A stretch of DNA of 64,000 bases from an uncultured Polaribacter sp. (GTDB lineage: Bacteria > Bacteroidota > Bacteroidia > Flavobacteriales > Flavobacteriaceae): assembly GCA_938084845.1 (NCBI GenBank), contig CALKEB010000023.1, positions 62,001 to 126,000 of the forward strand, in the 5' to 3' direction. This document shows, one piece after another, positions 1-8,577 of the stretch. The notes beneath the pieces are model-generated. The model ran no database searches, was not told the origin of the DNA, and saw only the letters and a list, made by a program, of their open reading frames with translations. Both the position numbers and the translations under genes were made by a program. Position 1 is the first letter of the stretch. Every line of letters begins with the position of its first letter.

Positions 1-1098
1 GATGAAATTGATGCTATTGGAAGAGCACGTGGTAAAAACTCTATGACTGGAGGTAATGATGAACGTGAAAATACGTTAAACCAATTATTGACAGAAATGG
101 ATGGTTTTGGCACAGATACTAACGTTATTGTAATTGCTGCAACGAACAGAGCAGACGTTTTAGATAAAGCGTTAATGCGTGCAGGACGTTTTGATAGACA
201 AATTTATGTTGATTTACCAGATATCAGAGAAAGACAAGAAATTTTTGAAGTGCATATAAAGCCTTTAAAATTATCAGATGATGTAAATGTTGAGTTTCTT
301 GCTCAGCAGACTCCTGGTTTTTCAGGTGCAGATATTGCAAACATGTGTAATGAAGCTGCTTTAATTGCTGCAAGGCAAGGAAAAAAAGCGATTCATCATC
401 AAGATTTTTTAGATGCTGTAGATCGTATTGTCGGTGGTTTAGAAAAGAAAAAGAAACGTATTACTCCAAAAGAAAAGAAAGTAATTGCTTTTCATGAGGC
501 TGGCCATGCTACCGTAAGTTGGATGTTAGAGCATGCAGCTCCATTGGTAAAAGTAACGATTGTTCCTAGAGGGCAATCTTTAGGAGCAGCCTGGTATTTG
601 CCTGCAGAACGCTTAATAGTTCAAACAGAACAAATGTTAGATGAAATGTGTGCAACATTAGGAGGTAGAGCTGCAGAAAAGATTATTTTCAATAAAATAT
701 CTACAGGAGCCTTAAGCGATTTAGAAAAAGTAACCAAACAAGCAAGAGCTATGGTTACCGTTTACGGTTTAAATGATGAGGTAGGAAATATTACCTACTA
801 CGATTCCTCTGGAAATGATGCTTTTGTAAAGCCTTATAGTGAAGAAACTGGTAAAAAAATAGACAAAGAAATTTCTAAAATGATAGAGATTCAATACCAA
901 AGAGCCATTGATCTATTGTCTAATAATAAAGAAAAACTAACGGTTCTTGCTGAATTACTTTTAGAAAAAGAAGTGATTTTTAAAGACGATCTTCAAAAAA
1001 TCTTTGGGAAAAGACCTTTTGAAGAATTAGATACAGAAGTAAATCAAGAAGAAGCAATTGAAGAATTACCAGCAGAAGGTAATGTCACAGAATCCTAA
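1..1098 (+). CDS. ftsH: ATP-dependent zinc metalloprotease FtsH (5' truncated by window edge)
   Basis: Membrane-anchored AAA+ protease that unfolds and degrades membrane and regulatory proteins. The reading frame is open from base 1 and begins inside the ATPase domain with DEIDAIGRARG, the end of Walker B; the membrane segments and Walker A lie outside the window. Visible next are the second-region-of-homology arginines (MRAGRFDR), the lid, and the M41 peptidase domain with the zinc motif HEAGH (about residues 165-169 of the fragment) and the likely third zinc ligand Asp in the GALSDLEKVTK segment. The acidic C-terminal tail is usual in the family. The next gene starts 6 bases downstream, so it probably leads an ftsH-LUD-cdsA-psd operon. 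The identity is secure; only the 5' end is missing. Confidence 0.97.
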   Translation, partial: DEIDAIGRARGKNSMTGGNDERENTLNQLLTEMDGFGTDTNVIVIAATNRADVLDKALMRAGRFDRQIYVDLPDIRERQEIFEVHIKPLKLSDDVNVEFLAQQTPGFSGADIANMCNEAALIAARQGKKAIHHQDFLDAVDRIVGGLEKKKKRITPKEKKVIAFHEAGHATVSWMLEHAAPLVKVTIVPRGQSLGAAWYLPAERLIVQTEQMLDEMCATLGGRAAEKIIFNKISTGALSDLEKVTKQARAMVTVYGLNDEVGNITYYDSSGNDAFVKPYSEETGKKIDKEISKMIEIQYQRAIDLLSNNKEKLTVLAELLLEKEVIFKDDLQKIFGKRPFEELDTEVNQEEAIEELPAEGNVTES

Positions 1099-1104
1099 AA
1101 GTTT

Positions 1105-1689
1105 ATGGATTTTTTAAAGAAACTTTTTAATATCCCTATTAAAGAGGATACACAAATAGAAGAGCAAGAGGTAAATCTTTCTCTCGATGACTTGTTTGTG
1201 CATAATTTTACAGGGAAAGAAGGTAAGTTTCTTTATTGTACGACCAAAAATGAATTAAAAACTAGCTTTGAAAAAATTTTTGACGAAAATAAATGGACTA
1301 CAGTTCAGCTTTTAGATCATAATTTGGAGAGTATTATTAATAAGGATTCTGTAAAAATTGCTCAAAAAAGTAATGCAGAAGCCCCTATATTTTCTAAATG
1401 TGAACATTTAGTAGCAGACAAAGGAGATATTTTATTTTCATCGAATCAACTTGGGAGTACAAAGTTAAAAGAATTTACAGATAATTTTATTGTATATGCT
1501 ACAACCAGTCAGTTAGTTAAAGACACTGGACAGGCACTTACAGGGATTAAAGCTAAATATGCAAATAACTTACCCACAAATATTTCTTCAATAAAAAATT
1601 ATAATATCAATAATACTGATGATAATTTTTTAAACTATGGCAACAATAACTCAAAAAACTTATATTTGCTGCTATTTGAAGATTTATAA
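1105..1689 (+). CDS. LUD domain protein (LutC/YkgG-like)
   Basis: A 194-residue protein resembling the LUD (lactate utilisation) family. The stretches CEHLVADKGDILFSSNQLG and the final NLYLLLFEDL are typical of the single-domain LUD proteins found in flavobacteria between ftsH and cdsA. No iron-sulphur cysteine cluster is present, so it is not LutB. Its role here is unknown; lactate utilisation should not be assumed, because lutA and lutB are not nearby. It lies 6 bases after ftsH and ends one base before the preferred cdsA start. The family call is based on pattern recognition. Confidence 0.75.
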   Translation: MDFLKKLFNIPIKEDTQIEEQEVNLSLDDLFVHNFTGKEGKFLYCTTKNELKTSFEKIFDENKWTTVQLLDHNLESIINKDSVKIAQKSNAEAPIFSKCEHLVADKGDILFSSNQLGSTKLKEFTDNFIVYATTSQLVKDTGQALTGIKAKYANNLPTNISSIKNYNINNTDDNFLNYGNNNSKNLYLLLFEDL

Positions 1690-1690
1690 T

Positions 1691-2485
1691 ATGCATAACC
1701 TTTTAAAAAGGAGTTTTTCTGGGATTATATACGTTATAATTTTTATTTCTGCCACTCTTTTTTCTAAAGAGTCTTACGTTGTATTAATTACCCTTTTTGG
1801 ATTCATATCTATTTGGGAATTTTCAAAAATGATTGCCATAAAAAATTACGCTTCTTATTTTATCTTTCCTGTTACACTTTTTTTAATATTACAAAGACAG
1901 TATAGTTTTGCAACTTTAGGACTTTTAGGGATAACCGTATTTTCATCTTTATTATTGGGATTTCAACTAATTTTTAAAAAGGACATTCCTTATGAAGATC
2001 ACAGGCAAAAATTAGGACTATCTATTAGGTATATTATTTTTTCTATGTGTTTTCTTGTTCTTTTACCTTTTTATCAAAATGAATATCATCCTTACTTAAT
2101 GTTAGCGTTGGTATCTTTAATTTGGGTGAATGATTCTTTTGCTTTTTTAGTAGGTAAAAATATAGGAAAACGTAAATTGTTTGCCTCTGTTTCCCCAAAA
2201 AAAACAGTAGAAGGTTTTTTTGGAGGTTTATTTTTTTCAGTTATAACAGCGTATGCAATTAGTTATTTTAATTCAGATTTTACTGCACTACATTGGATAA
2301 TTATCGGGTTTTTAATCTCTGTTTTAGGAACTTTAGGAGATTTGGTAGAATCTAAATTTAAAAGAAAAGCTAATATTAAGGATAGTGGTAATATATTACC
2401 AGGACATGGTGGAATTTTAGATAGGTTAGATAGCTTACTTTTTGCTGCGCCCTTTGTATATTTGTTTATTAATTATATTATATAA
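1691..2485 (+). CDS. cdsA: Phosphatidate cytidylyltransferase CdsA
   Basis: Integral membrane enzyme making CDP-diacylglycerol from phosphatidate and CTP, the branch point for phospholipid synthesis. About 264 residues with seven or eight hydrophobic segments. The CTP_transf_1 signature is visible near the C-terminus as SPKKTVEGFFGG and, further on, the diagnostic LGDLVESKFKR and KDSGNILPGHGGILDRLDS. The ORF track starts at 1637, but that start overlaps the LUD gene by 53 bases and adds a polar stretch; the ATG at 1691 gives MHNLLKRSFSG followed by the first membrane segment, as in relatives. psd follows after 3 bases, so CDP-DAG and phosphatidylethanolamine synthesis are linked. Confidence 0.95.
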   Translation: MHNLLKRSFSGIIYVIIFISATLFSKESYVVLITLFGFISIWEFSKMIAIKNYASYFIFPVTLFLILQRQYSFATLGLLGITVFSSLLLGFQLIFKKDIPYEDHRQKLGLSIRYIIFSMCFLVLLPFYQNEYHPYLMLALVSLIWVNDSFAFLVGKNIGKRKLFASVSPKKTVEGFFGGLFFSVITAYAISYFNSDFTALHWIIIGFLISVLGTLGDLVESKFKRKANIKDSGNILPGHGGILDRLDSLLFAAPFVYLFINYII

Positions 2486-2488
2486 AAA

Positions 2489-3145
2489 ATGATACGTTTT
2501 CATAAAGAAGGTTATACAATTATCGCAATTACTTTTGTTTTAGCAATAGCAAGTGTTTTATTGGCTGAGGAATTTATTAATATACTATGGCTTACAAAGG
2601 CAGTACAAGTTTTAGCCTTATTTCTATTAATAATTGTACTTCAATTTTTTAGAAATCCAAAAAGAATTACTGAACTTAACGATAAAACTATTGTTGCTCC
2701 TGTAGATGGAAAGGTAGTAGTTATTGAAGAAGTCGAAGAACCAGAATATTTTAAAGATAAAAGACTACAAGTTTCTATTTTTATGTCTCCAATTAATGTT
2801 CATGTTACAAGATATGCAATGAGTGGTTTAGTCAAATATAGCAAATATCATCCAGGTAAATACTTAGTTGCATGGCATCCAAAAGCATCTACAGATAATG
2901 AAAGAACAACCATTGTGTTGCAAAATGAAACTTTTGGAGATGTTTTGTATAGACAAATTGCAGGAGCTTTGGCAAAAAGAATCGTAAATTATGCAGAAGA
3001 AGGAAGTCAGGTTATACAAGGTTCTGATGCTGGTTTTATAAAGTTTGGTTCACGTGTAGATTTGTATTTTCCATTAGGAACAAAGTTGAAGGTGAATTTG
3101 GGTGATAAAGTTAAAGGAGGAACGCAAGTTATTGCAGAAAGATAA
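2489..3145 (+). CDS. psd: Phosphatidylserine decarboxylase (short, PSD-B type)
   Basis: Converts phosphatidylserine to phosphatidylethanolamine at the inner membrane. 218 residues, the short form. Two N-terminal membrane segments are followed by APVDGKVVVIEE and SIFMSPINVHVTRY, both characteristic. The self-cleavage site is the Gly-Ser in IKFGSRVDLYF; in this family the Ser becomes the pyruvoyl cofactor on the alpha chain. It sits 3 bases after cdsA. Its TAA stop shares its last A with the proposed ATT start of the acyl-CoA-binding protein gene, suggesting translational coupling. Confidence 0.95.
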   Translation: MIRFHKEGYTIIAITFVLAIASVLLAEEFINILWLTKAVQVLALFLLIIVLQFFRNPKRITELNDKTIVAPVDGKVVVIEEVEEPEYFKDKRLQVSIFMSPINVHVTRYAMSGLVKYSKYHPGKYLVAWHPKASTDNERTTIVLQNETFGDVLYRQIAGALAKRIVNYAEEGSQVIQGSDAGFIKFGSRVDLYFPLGTKLKVNLGDKVKGGTQVIAER

Positions 3146-3420
3146 TTGTTATTAAAAATATAGATTACAAATTTGAAGATGCTTTTCTGAAGTTATCTAA
3201 ACTTAAAAAAACGATTACTCCCGATTTAATGTTAAAGCTTTATGCTTTTCATAAACAAGCAAACTTTGGTAATAATCGTTCTTTAAAAAGAGGTTTAGAT
3301 GTAAGAAGCGGTTTTAAATTAAACGCTTGGATGCAATTAAAAGGTATGTCTTCTCAAGAAGCTAAGCTAAAATATATTGAGTTAGCAGATAAAATTCTTA
3401 AACAGAATAAAAATAGTTAG
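3145..3420 (+). CDS. Acyl-CoA-binding protein, apparent ATT start
   Basis: Small cytosolic four-helix protein that binds long-chain acyl-CoA esters. The ORF track begins at an internal ATG (3229) and gives only 63 residues, but the same frame upstream encodes the missing first helix (DYKFEDAFLKLSKLKK), which aligns with the start of the ACBP family. Family hallmarks are present: LYAFHKQANFGN, then AWMQLKGMSSQEAKLKYIEL. The frame is closed at 3112-3114, and no ATG, GTG or TTG lies between that stop and 3229. The best candidate is the ATT at 3145, in the arrangement TAATT where TAATG would be expected. That gives 91 residues, the normal family length. Function is clear; the start is inference. 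Confidence 0.8.
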   Translation: MVIKNIDYKFEDAFLKLSKLKKTITPDLMLKLYAFHKQANFGNNRSLKRGLDVRSGFKLNAWMQLKGMSSQEAKLKYIELADKILKQNKNS

Positions 3421-3435
3421 CAACTTTTATATCCC

Positions 3436-4314
3436 TTAAAATAAATCGTTTAAAGCATCTGAAAGTTTAGGATACTTAAAATTAAAATTTTTGTTTTTAA
3501 TTTTTTCACTAGAAATTCTACTTCCCTCCAAAAGAATTAAAGCCATTTCTCCAAAAACTAAATGTAATAAAAAACCAGGAACACATAGGCTTGTGAAGGG
3601 TCTAGAAACGGATTTAGCTAAGGTTTTTGAAAAAGAAATACTAGTATGGTATTCTGGAGCTACAGCATTATAGGTTCCTTCTAATTCATTATCAATAGCT
3701 TTTACGTATAAATTACAAAGGTCTTCTATATGAATCCAAGGTATGTATTGACTGCCTTTACCCAAACCTGCAATAACAGGTGTTTGCATTTTTTTTAAAG
3801 CACCTCCTTTATTAGATAACACAATACCGGTTCTTAATATAGAAACAGGGATATCTATTGTTTTAAATTGCAATGCTGCAGCTTCCCATTTATTACATAC
3901 ATCTCCTAAAAAATCTTCACCAACAGGGTTTTCTTCAATTAAAATTGCTTTAGATGTTATTGCGCCATAATATCCAGTTCCTGAGGCAGAAATAAAGCCT
4001 TTCAATGAAGTATTTAATTGTTTTATTTTGTTAAAAAGTAAATTTGCGGAATTTACTCTACTATGTATAATTTCTGTTTTTCGTGATTTAGACCATCTTT
4101 TATCTGCAATTCCTGCTCCTGCAAGATGAATGATATAATCGGTATTTTTTATGGCATCTTCAGCTATATATCCTTTAGCTAAATCCCATTTAAATTCGTT
4201 CTTCTTTTTTGGAGACCTCGTTAGAATTTTAACGATATGTCCTTTTTGTTCAAGAACTTCTGTAAGTCTTGCACCTATTAATCCAGTACCTCCAGTAATT
4301 AAAATATTTGCCAT
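3436..4314 (-). CDS. TIGR01777-family epimerase (SDR39U1-like)
   Basis: Extended short-chain dehydrogenase-like protein of 292 residues, physiological substrate unknown. The N-terminus ILITGGTGLIGARL carries the Rossmann GxxGxxG dinucleotide motif. DYIIHLAGAGIADKRW and SASGTGYYG are hallmarks of the TIGR01777 group, and the C-terminus carries the DUF1731-like tail (FSKTLAKSVSRPF onward). It is convergent with the acyl-CoA-binding gene, only 15 bases away, and divergent from the vWA gene across a 180-base AT-rich gap. The family call is firm; the function is not known. Confidence 0.9.
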   Translation of the reverse strand: MANILITGGTGLIGARLTEVLEQKGHIVKILTRSPKKKNEFKWDLAKGYIAEDAIKNTDYIIHLAGAGIADKRWSKSRKTEIIHSRVNSANLLFNKIKQLNTSLKGFISASGTGYYGAITSKAILIEENPVGEDFLGDVCNKWEAAALQFKTIDIPVSILRTGIVLSNKGGALKKMQTPVIAGLGKGSQYIPWIHIEDLCNLYVKAIDNELEGTYNAVAPEYHTSISFSKTLAKSVSRPFTSLCVPGFLLHLVFGEMALILLEGSRISSEKIKNKNFNFKYPKLSDALNDLF

Positions 4315-4494
4315 ATGTAAAGATAAAAAACCTTATGTTATTTTGTGAACGATTTTAATGAATTAACGATTTATTATATGGTTTTTACTTCCTTTTTTAT
4401 TTTAGGTATAAGTATCAATGAAAACAATTAGTACATATACTAAAGCAATGTTAATTTTTTTAAAAGCCTTAAATAATAGCGTATTTTTATAGTG

Positions 4495-5619
4495 ATGAAA
4501 AAAAGTACAAAAAGGAAAGGATTTATTTTTAAAACTTATGAGGCAGAAAAGCAATCGCCTTTCGAAAAGCTGTTTGAAATTTTTAAAGAATTAATTACTC
4601 ATACTTCTGGTGATTTTGATGAAGCTATAGATTGGTTAAGATCTTTAGATAAAGAATATAATCTTACAGATGAACAGTATACAATAGATGATTTTATTGA
4701 AGATTTAAAGAAAAAAGGGTACATAAGAGAAGAAATAAAAGCAGACGGAACAGGTGGTACAGCCATAACTTCAAAAACAGAAAGAGCTATAAGACAACAA
4801 GCATTAAATCATATTTTTGGAAAAATAAAAAGAAGTGGATCTGGTAATCATAAAAGTAAATCACCAGGTATAGGAGATGAACATACAGGAGATTTTAGGG
4901 CATATCAATTTGGAGACAACTTAGACAAGGTTTCTATGACAGAAAGTATAAGAAATGCACAAATCAATAATGGTATAGGAGATTTCACGTTGTCAGAGAA
5001 TGATTTGGTCGTAGAAGATACGCTGCATAAAAGCCAAATGAGTACAGTGTTAATGATTGATATTAGTCATTCTATGATTTTATATGGAGAAGATAGAATT
5101 ACACCAGCCAAAAAAGTAGCTATGGCTTTGGCCGAACTAATTACTACTAGATATCCAAAAGATACGATAGACATTTTGGTTTTTGGAAACGACGCCTGGA
5201 CTATTAAAATAAAAGATTTACCTTATTTACAAGTTGGTCCTTACCATACGAATACAGTTGCTGGTCTACAATTAGCTATGGATTTATTACGGAGAAAGAA
5301 AAATACGAATAAACAGATTTTTATGATAACTGACGGTAAGCCTAGTTGTTTGCGTTTACCTGATGGTCAATACTATAAAAATAGTAATGGCTTAGACAAA
5401 TACATTGTAAATAAATGTTATGCAATGGCACAACAGGCCAGAAAATTACACATACCAATTACAACTTTTATGATTGCGCAAGATTCTTATTTGATGCAAT
5501 TTGTAAAAGCTTTTACACAAGCAAATCAAGGAAAAGCATTTTATACTGGATTAAAAGGTTTAGGAGAGATGATTTTTGAAGATTATGAAACAAATAGAAA
5601 AAAAAGAATTAAAGGATAG
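4495..5619 (+). CDS. vWA-domain protein of a MoxR/ChlD-like pair
   Basis: A soluble 374-residue protein with a C-terminal von Willebrand A domain. The metal-binding MIDAS residues look complete: DISHS (DxSxS) in the first strand, a Thr in the NTVAGLQLA region, and Asp in MITDGKPS. The N-terminal half is charged and helical, with no signal peptide. The ORF track begins at GTG 4492; the ATG directly after it is the more natural start. The gene abuts the AAA+ ATPase gene with no spacer, the usual arrangement of MoxR/vWA or ChlI/ChlD-like pairs, in which an ATPase remodels targets presented by the vWA partner. Chlorophyll or cobalamin chelatase roles are not supported, as no porphyrin genes are nearby. 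The target is unknown. Confidence 0.85.
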   Translation: MKKSTKRKGFIFKTYEAEKQSPFEKLFEIFKELITHTSGDFDEAIDWLRSLDKEYNLTDEQYTIDDFIEDLKKKGYIREEIKADGTGGTAITSKTERAIRQQALNHIFGKIKRSGSGNHKSKSPGIGDEHTGDFRAYQFGDNLDKVSMTESIRNAQINNGIGDFTLSENDLVVEDTLHKSQMSTVLMIDISHSMILYGEDRITPAKKVAMALAELITTRYPKDTIDILVFGNDAWTIKIKDLPYLQVGPYHTNTVAGLQLAMDLLRRKKNTNKQIFMITDGKPSCLRLPDGQYYKNSNGLDKYIVNKCYAMAQQARKLHIPITTFMIAQDSYLMQFVKAFTQANQGKAFYTGLKGLGEMIFEDYETNRKKRIKG

Positions 5620-7086
5620 ATGAATTTAGAAAATATAAAAACATTAGGAGAACTAAAAAAAACAGGGTACGATCCAAAATCAATTAAAGAGGAGTTAAGA
5701 GAAAATCTTATTAGTAAGATGTTGAATAAGGAAACGGTCTTTAAAGGTATCCATGGATATGAAAATACAGTTATTCCAGAATTAGAAAGAGCCATTTTAA
5801 GCAAACACAATATTAATTTACTAGGGTTAAGAGGTCAGGCTAAAACTCGTTTGGCAAGGTTAATGGTAGATTTGTTAGACGAATATATTCCAGTAGTAGA
5901 GGGTTCTGAAGTTAATGATGATCCACTTCAGCCCATATCGAGATTTGCAGAAGAATTAATTAAGGAAAAGGGTGATGACACACCAATTTATTGGTTGCAT
6001 AGAAATGATCGTTTTGCAGAGAAATTAGCAACTCCAGATGTAACTGTAGCAGATATTATTGGTGATGTAGATCCTATAAAAGCTGCAAATTTGAAATTGA
6101 GTTATGCAGATGATAGGGTAATTCATTATGGAATGATTCCTAGAGCCAACAGGTGTATTTTTGTTATTAATGAATTGCCAGATTTACAAGCAAGAATTCA
6201 GGTAGCATTGTTTAATATTCTACAAGAAGGTGATATTCAAATTCGTGGATTTAAATTAAGATTGCCTTTAGATATGCAATTTGTATTTACAGCTAACCCT
6301 GAAGATTATACCAATAGAGGTAGCATTGTTACTCCGTTAAAAGACAGAATTGGCTCACAAATATTAACGCATTATCCTGAGGATATTGAAACGGCTAAGA
6401 CCATTACACAACAAGAAGCTAATAAAGTAGCTTCTCAGAAAGAGTTTATAAAAGTACCAGAGCTAGCCAAAGATTTATTAGAACAAATTGTTTTCGAAGC
6501 AAGAGATAGTGAATATATTGATGCTAAAAGTGGAGTAAGTGCACGATTAAGCATTTCTGCATTTGAAAATCTGTTAAGTACCGCAGAAAGAAGAGCAATC
6601 TTGTCTGGGGATTCAGAAACTATGATCCGTTTAAATGATTTTGATGGGATAATTCCTGCAATTACTGGTAAAGTAGAATTGGTTTATGAAGGAGAACAAG
6701 AAGGTGCTCAGGTAGTAGCAGAAACATTAATTCGAAGAGCAATCAAAACATTATTCCCTACGTATTTTCCAGAAATTAAAAAATTAGAAAAACAAGATGC
6801 AGAGACTCCTTATGATGATATTATTTCTTGGTTCTTTAATTCAAAAGAAGATTTTGAATTGTTAGATGACTATGCAGAAGAGGCTTACAAAAACGAATTA
6901 GATAAAATAAAGCCTTTAGATGTTTTTCTAAAAGAACATCAACCAAATATGAATAAAGCAGATGCTTATTTTGTGAAAGAGTTTGTGTTGTGGGCTTTGG
7001 TAGAATTTAAGAAATTAAGTAAGTATCGTTTCGCAGAAAGAACTCAGTTTAAAGATCCTTATGGAAATTTTATTAATGGATTGTAA
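5620..7086 (+). CDS. AAA+ ATPase, magnesium chelatase ChlI/MoxR-like
   Basis: A 488-residue AAA+ ATPase partnering the preceding vWA protein. Walker A is GLRGQAKTR (about residue 70). The Walker B position reads CIFVINELPDL, so the usual Asp-Glu is Asn-Glu, while the downstream helix (ARIQVALFNILQEGDIQIRG) is typical of chelatase-type AAA+ proteins. Sensor 1 is FTANPEDYTNRG, and LKDRIGS carries the likely arginine finger. A helical C-terminal domain of about 150 residues follows. It starts directly after the vWA stop codon and ends at a clear terminator, so the two genes form their own transcript. The biological target is unknown. Confidence 0.88.
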   Translation: MNLENIKTLGELKKTGYDPKSIKEELRENLISKMLNKETVFKGIHGYENTVIPELERAILSKHNINLLGLRGQAKTRLARLMVDLLDEYIPVVEGSEVNDDPLQPISRFAEELIKEKGDDTPIYWLHRNDRFAEKLATPDVTVADIIGDVDPIKAANLKLSYADDRVIHYGMIPRANRCIFVINELPDLQARIQVALFNILQEGDIQIRGFKLRLPLDMQFVFTANPEDYTNRGSIVTPLKDRIGSQILTHYPEDIETAKTITQQEANKVASQKEFIKVPELAKDLLEQIVFEARDSEYIDAKSGVSARLSISAFENLLSTAERRAILSGDSETMIRLNDFDGIIPAITGKVELVYEGEQEGAQVVAETLIRRAIKTLFPTYFPEIKKLEKQDAETPYDDIISWFFNSKEDFELLDDYAEEAYKNELDKIKPLDVFLKEHQPNMNKADAYFVKEFVLWALVEFKKLSKYRFAERTQFKDPYGNFINGL

Positions 7087-7090
7087 AGAA

Positions 7091-7119
7091 AAAAAGAAAG
7101 CCTAACAGCTTTCTTTTTT
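7091..7119 (+). terminator. Intrinsic terminator after the vWA/AAA+ pair
   Basis: AAGAAAGC and GCTTTCTT form a stem around the loop CTAACA, extended by A/T pairs and ending in a T run. It lies 5 bases after the AAA+ stop codon. Confidence 0.85.
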
Positions 7120-7187
7120 TATGAAATATAAGTTTTTAAATAGAGCTAAGAATGCTAGAAATAGGTTTTTATTAGCAAAGAATCTAT

Positions 7188-8513
7188 TTATCTCATTATC
7201 TTATTTGGAAAAACAACCACACTCTCATGACCATTTTCACCAACAGCGGCCACTCCAAAAAAGAAATTATCAATCACAATTCCTTCTAAAGTAAATTCCG
7301 TAGCTTCTACATACCTATCATTATCCCAAGTAGGAGAGGTAGTATCTCTCCAATAAATTTTATATCCTTTTGCGCCTTCTACTGGAGACCATTTTAGTTT
7401 AGCAGAAGCCTCAACTATACCACCAATACCAACAACTTTAGGAGCAGCAGGTGCCCAAGCCAAGCTAGCCAAGTTGATTGCGTTTACAGCCGTTAATTTT
7501 TTTGCATACGGAAAGTTTACATGTTCAAAAGTATCTCCATACTTAATCCCATTTTCCGTTCTTAGGTCTTGATGTTGCTGGGTATAATTTTCATGCGCTT
7601 CCATTATGCGAATTCCTGCAAATCCTAAATCATTAAAAGGTCTGTGATGGCCACCTCTCCCAAATCTATCTAACCTATAAATCATCATAGGGTTCATCTC
7701 TGGCATATACGTTTTTGTTGTTTTATGAACATATCTTGCCAATTGACGAGAAATACCATCTACTTCACCACCATAAAACCTACGCATTCTTCTTTGTCTT
7801 TCAGTTTCGTTCGCAGGGACTGGCTCAGAAAAAATACGAAACGCTCTATTGTCTGTGACACCATCTACACCTGTAATATTTCCAATCATATCATTGTTAA
7901 GTATACCAATAATATCCCAACCTTTTTCTTTGGCATACTTTGCAAGTCCAGCACCACCAAAAAGCCCTTGCTCTTCTCCAGATAAACCTACATATATTAT
8001 ACTGCTTTCAAATTTATATTTACTTAAAACTCTAGCGGCTTCCATTGTACCAGCCATACCTGATGCATTATCGTTTGCCCCTGGTGCATCTTTGGTAAAA
8101 TTAGAGCCATTACTGTTTCTAGAATCAATGTCTCCACTCATTATAATATATCTGTTCGGATACTTTGTGCCTTTTTGTATGGCAACAACATTTACAACAT
8201 AGGCATCATGAGGTACTCTATTACTCATTGCTGTAGTAACCAAATCTTTTTGATAAAATACGTTTAAACAATTGTTACACGCTGAAGATATGTTTTCAAA
8301 TTCTGATTTTATCCACCTTCTTGCTGCACCAATTCCTCTTGTATTGGATAGCGTATCTGAAAAAGTATTTCTTGTTCCAAATTCTGTTAATGTCTTTACA
8401 TCTGCTTTAATTCGATCTTCAGAAATCTGATTGATAATATCATAAATCTTTAAATCGGTTTGTGCAGAAATGATAGTAGTAAATAACAAAAATGCAATAT
8501 AGATTTTTTTCAT
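7188..8513 (-). CDS. Secreted M28-family zinc peptidase with C-terminal FN3-like domain
   Basis: Exported aminopeptidase-like protein of 441 residues. A Sec signal peptide (MKKIYIAFLLFTTIISA) precedes an M28 domain with the bridging Asp in GANDNASG, the catalytic Glu pair in SGEEQGLFGG, the zinc Asp in NNDMIGN and a C-terminal His in the TQQHQDL region. The first zinc-ligand motif, usually HxD, reads D128-I-D130. Residues about 350-441 (KVVGIGGIVEASAKLKWSPV onward) look like a fibronectin type III module. There is no T9SS sorting domain, so it is likely periplasmic or attached differently. It stands alone between the AAA+ terminator and a GNAT gene. The family is clear; the substrate is unknown. 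Confidence 0.88.
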   Translation of the reverse strand: MKKIYIAFLLFTTIISAQTDLKIYDIINQISEDRIKADVKTLTEFGTRNTFSDTLSNTRGIGAARRWIKSEFENISSACNNCLNVFYQKDLVTTAMSNRVPHDAYVVNVVAIQKGTKYPNRYIIMSGDIDSRNSNGSNFTKDAPGANDNASGMAGTMEAARVLSKYKFESSIIYVGLSGEEQGLFGGAGLAKYAKEKGWDIIGILNNDMIGNITGVDGVTDNRAFRIFSEPVPANETERQRRMRRFYGGEVDGISRQLARYVHKTTKTYMPEMNPMMIYRLDRFGRGGHHRPFNDLGFAGIRIMEAHENYTQQHQDLRTENGIKYGDTFEHVNFPYAKKLTAVNAINLASLAWAPAAPKVVGIGGIVEASAKLKWSPVEGAKGYKIYWRDTTSPTWDNDRYVEATEFTLEGIVIDNFFFGVAAVGENGHESVVVFPNKIMR

Positions 8514-8577
8514 TGGGATTGATTTTTTTTAATTCGACACTAAAATAAGAAACTATTCTCATTTTCTTTTTATCTGC

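Noticed and set aside
1637-1690. Longer cdsA start at 1637
   Set aside because: It overlaps the LUD gene by 53 bases in another frame; the ATG at 1691 gives a normal N-terminus just ahead of the first membrane segment.
7725-8202. Plus-strand ORFs inside the M28 peptidase gene
   Set aside because: Antisense shadows of a clear coding gene with low-complexity, non-family sequences.
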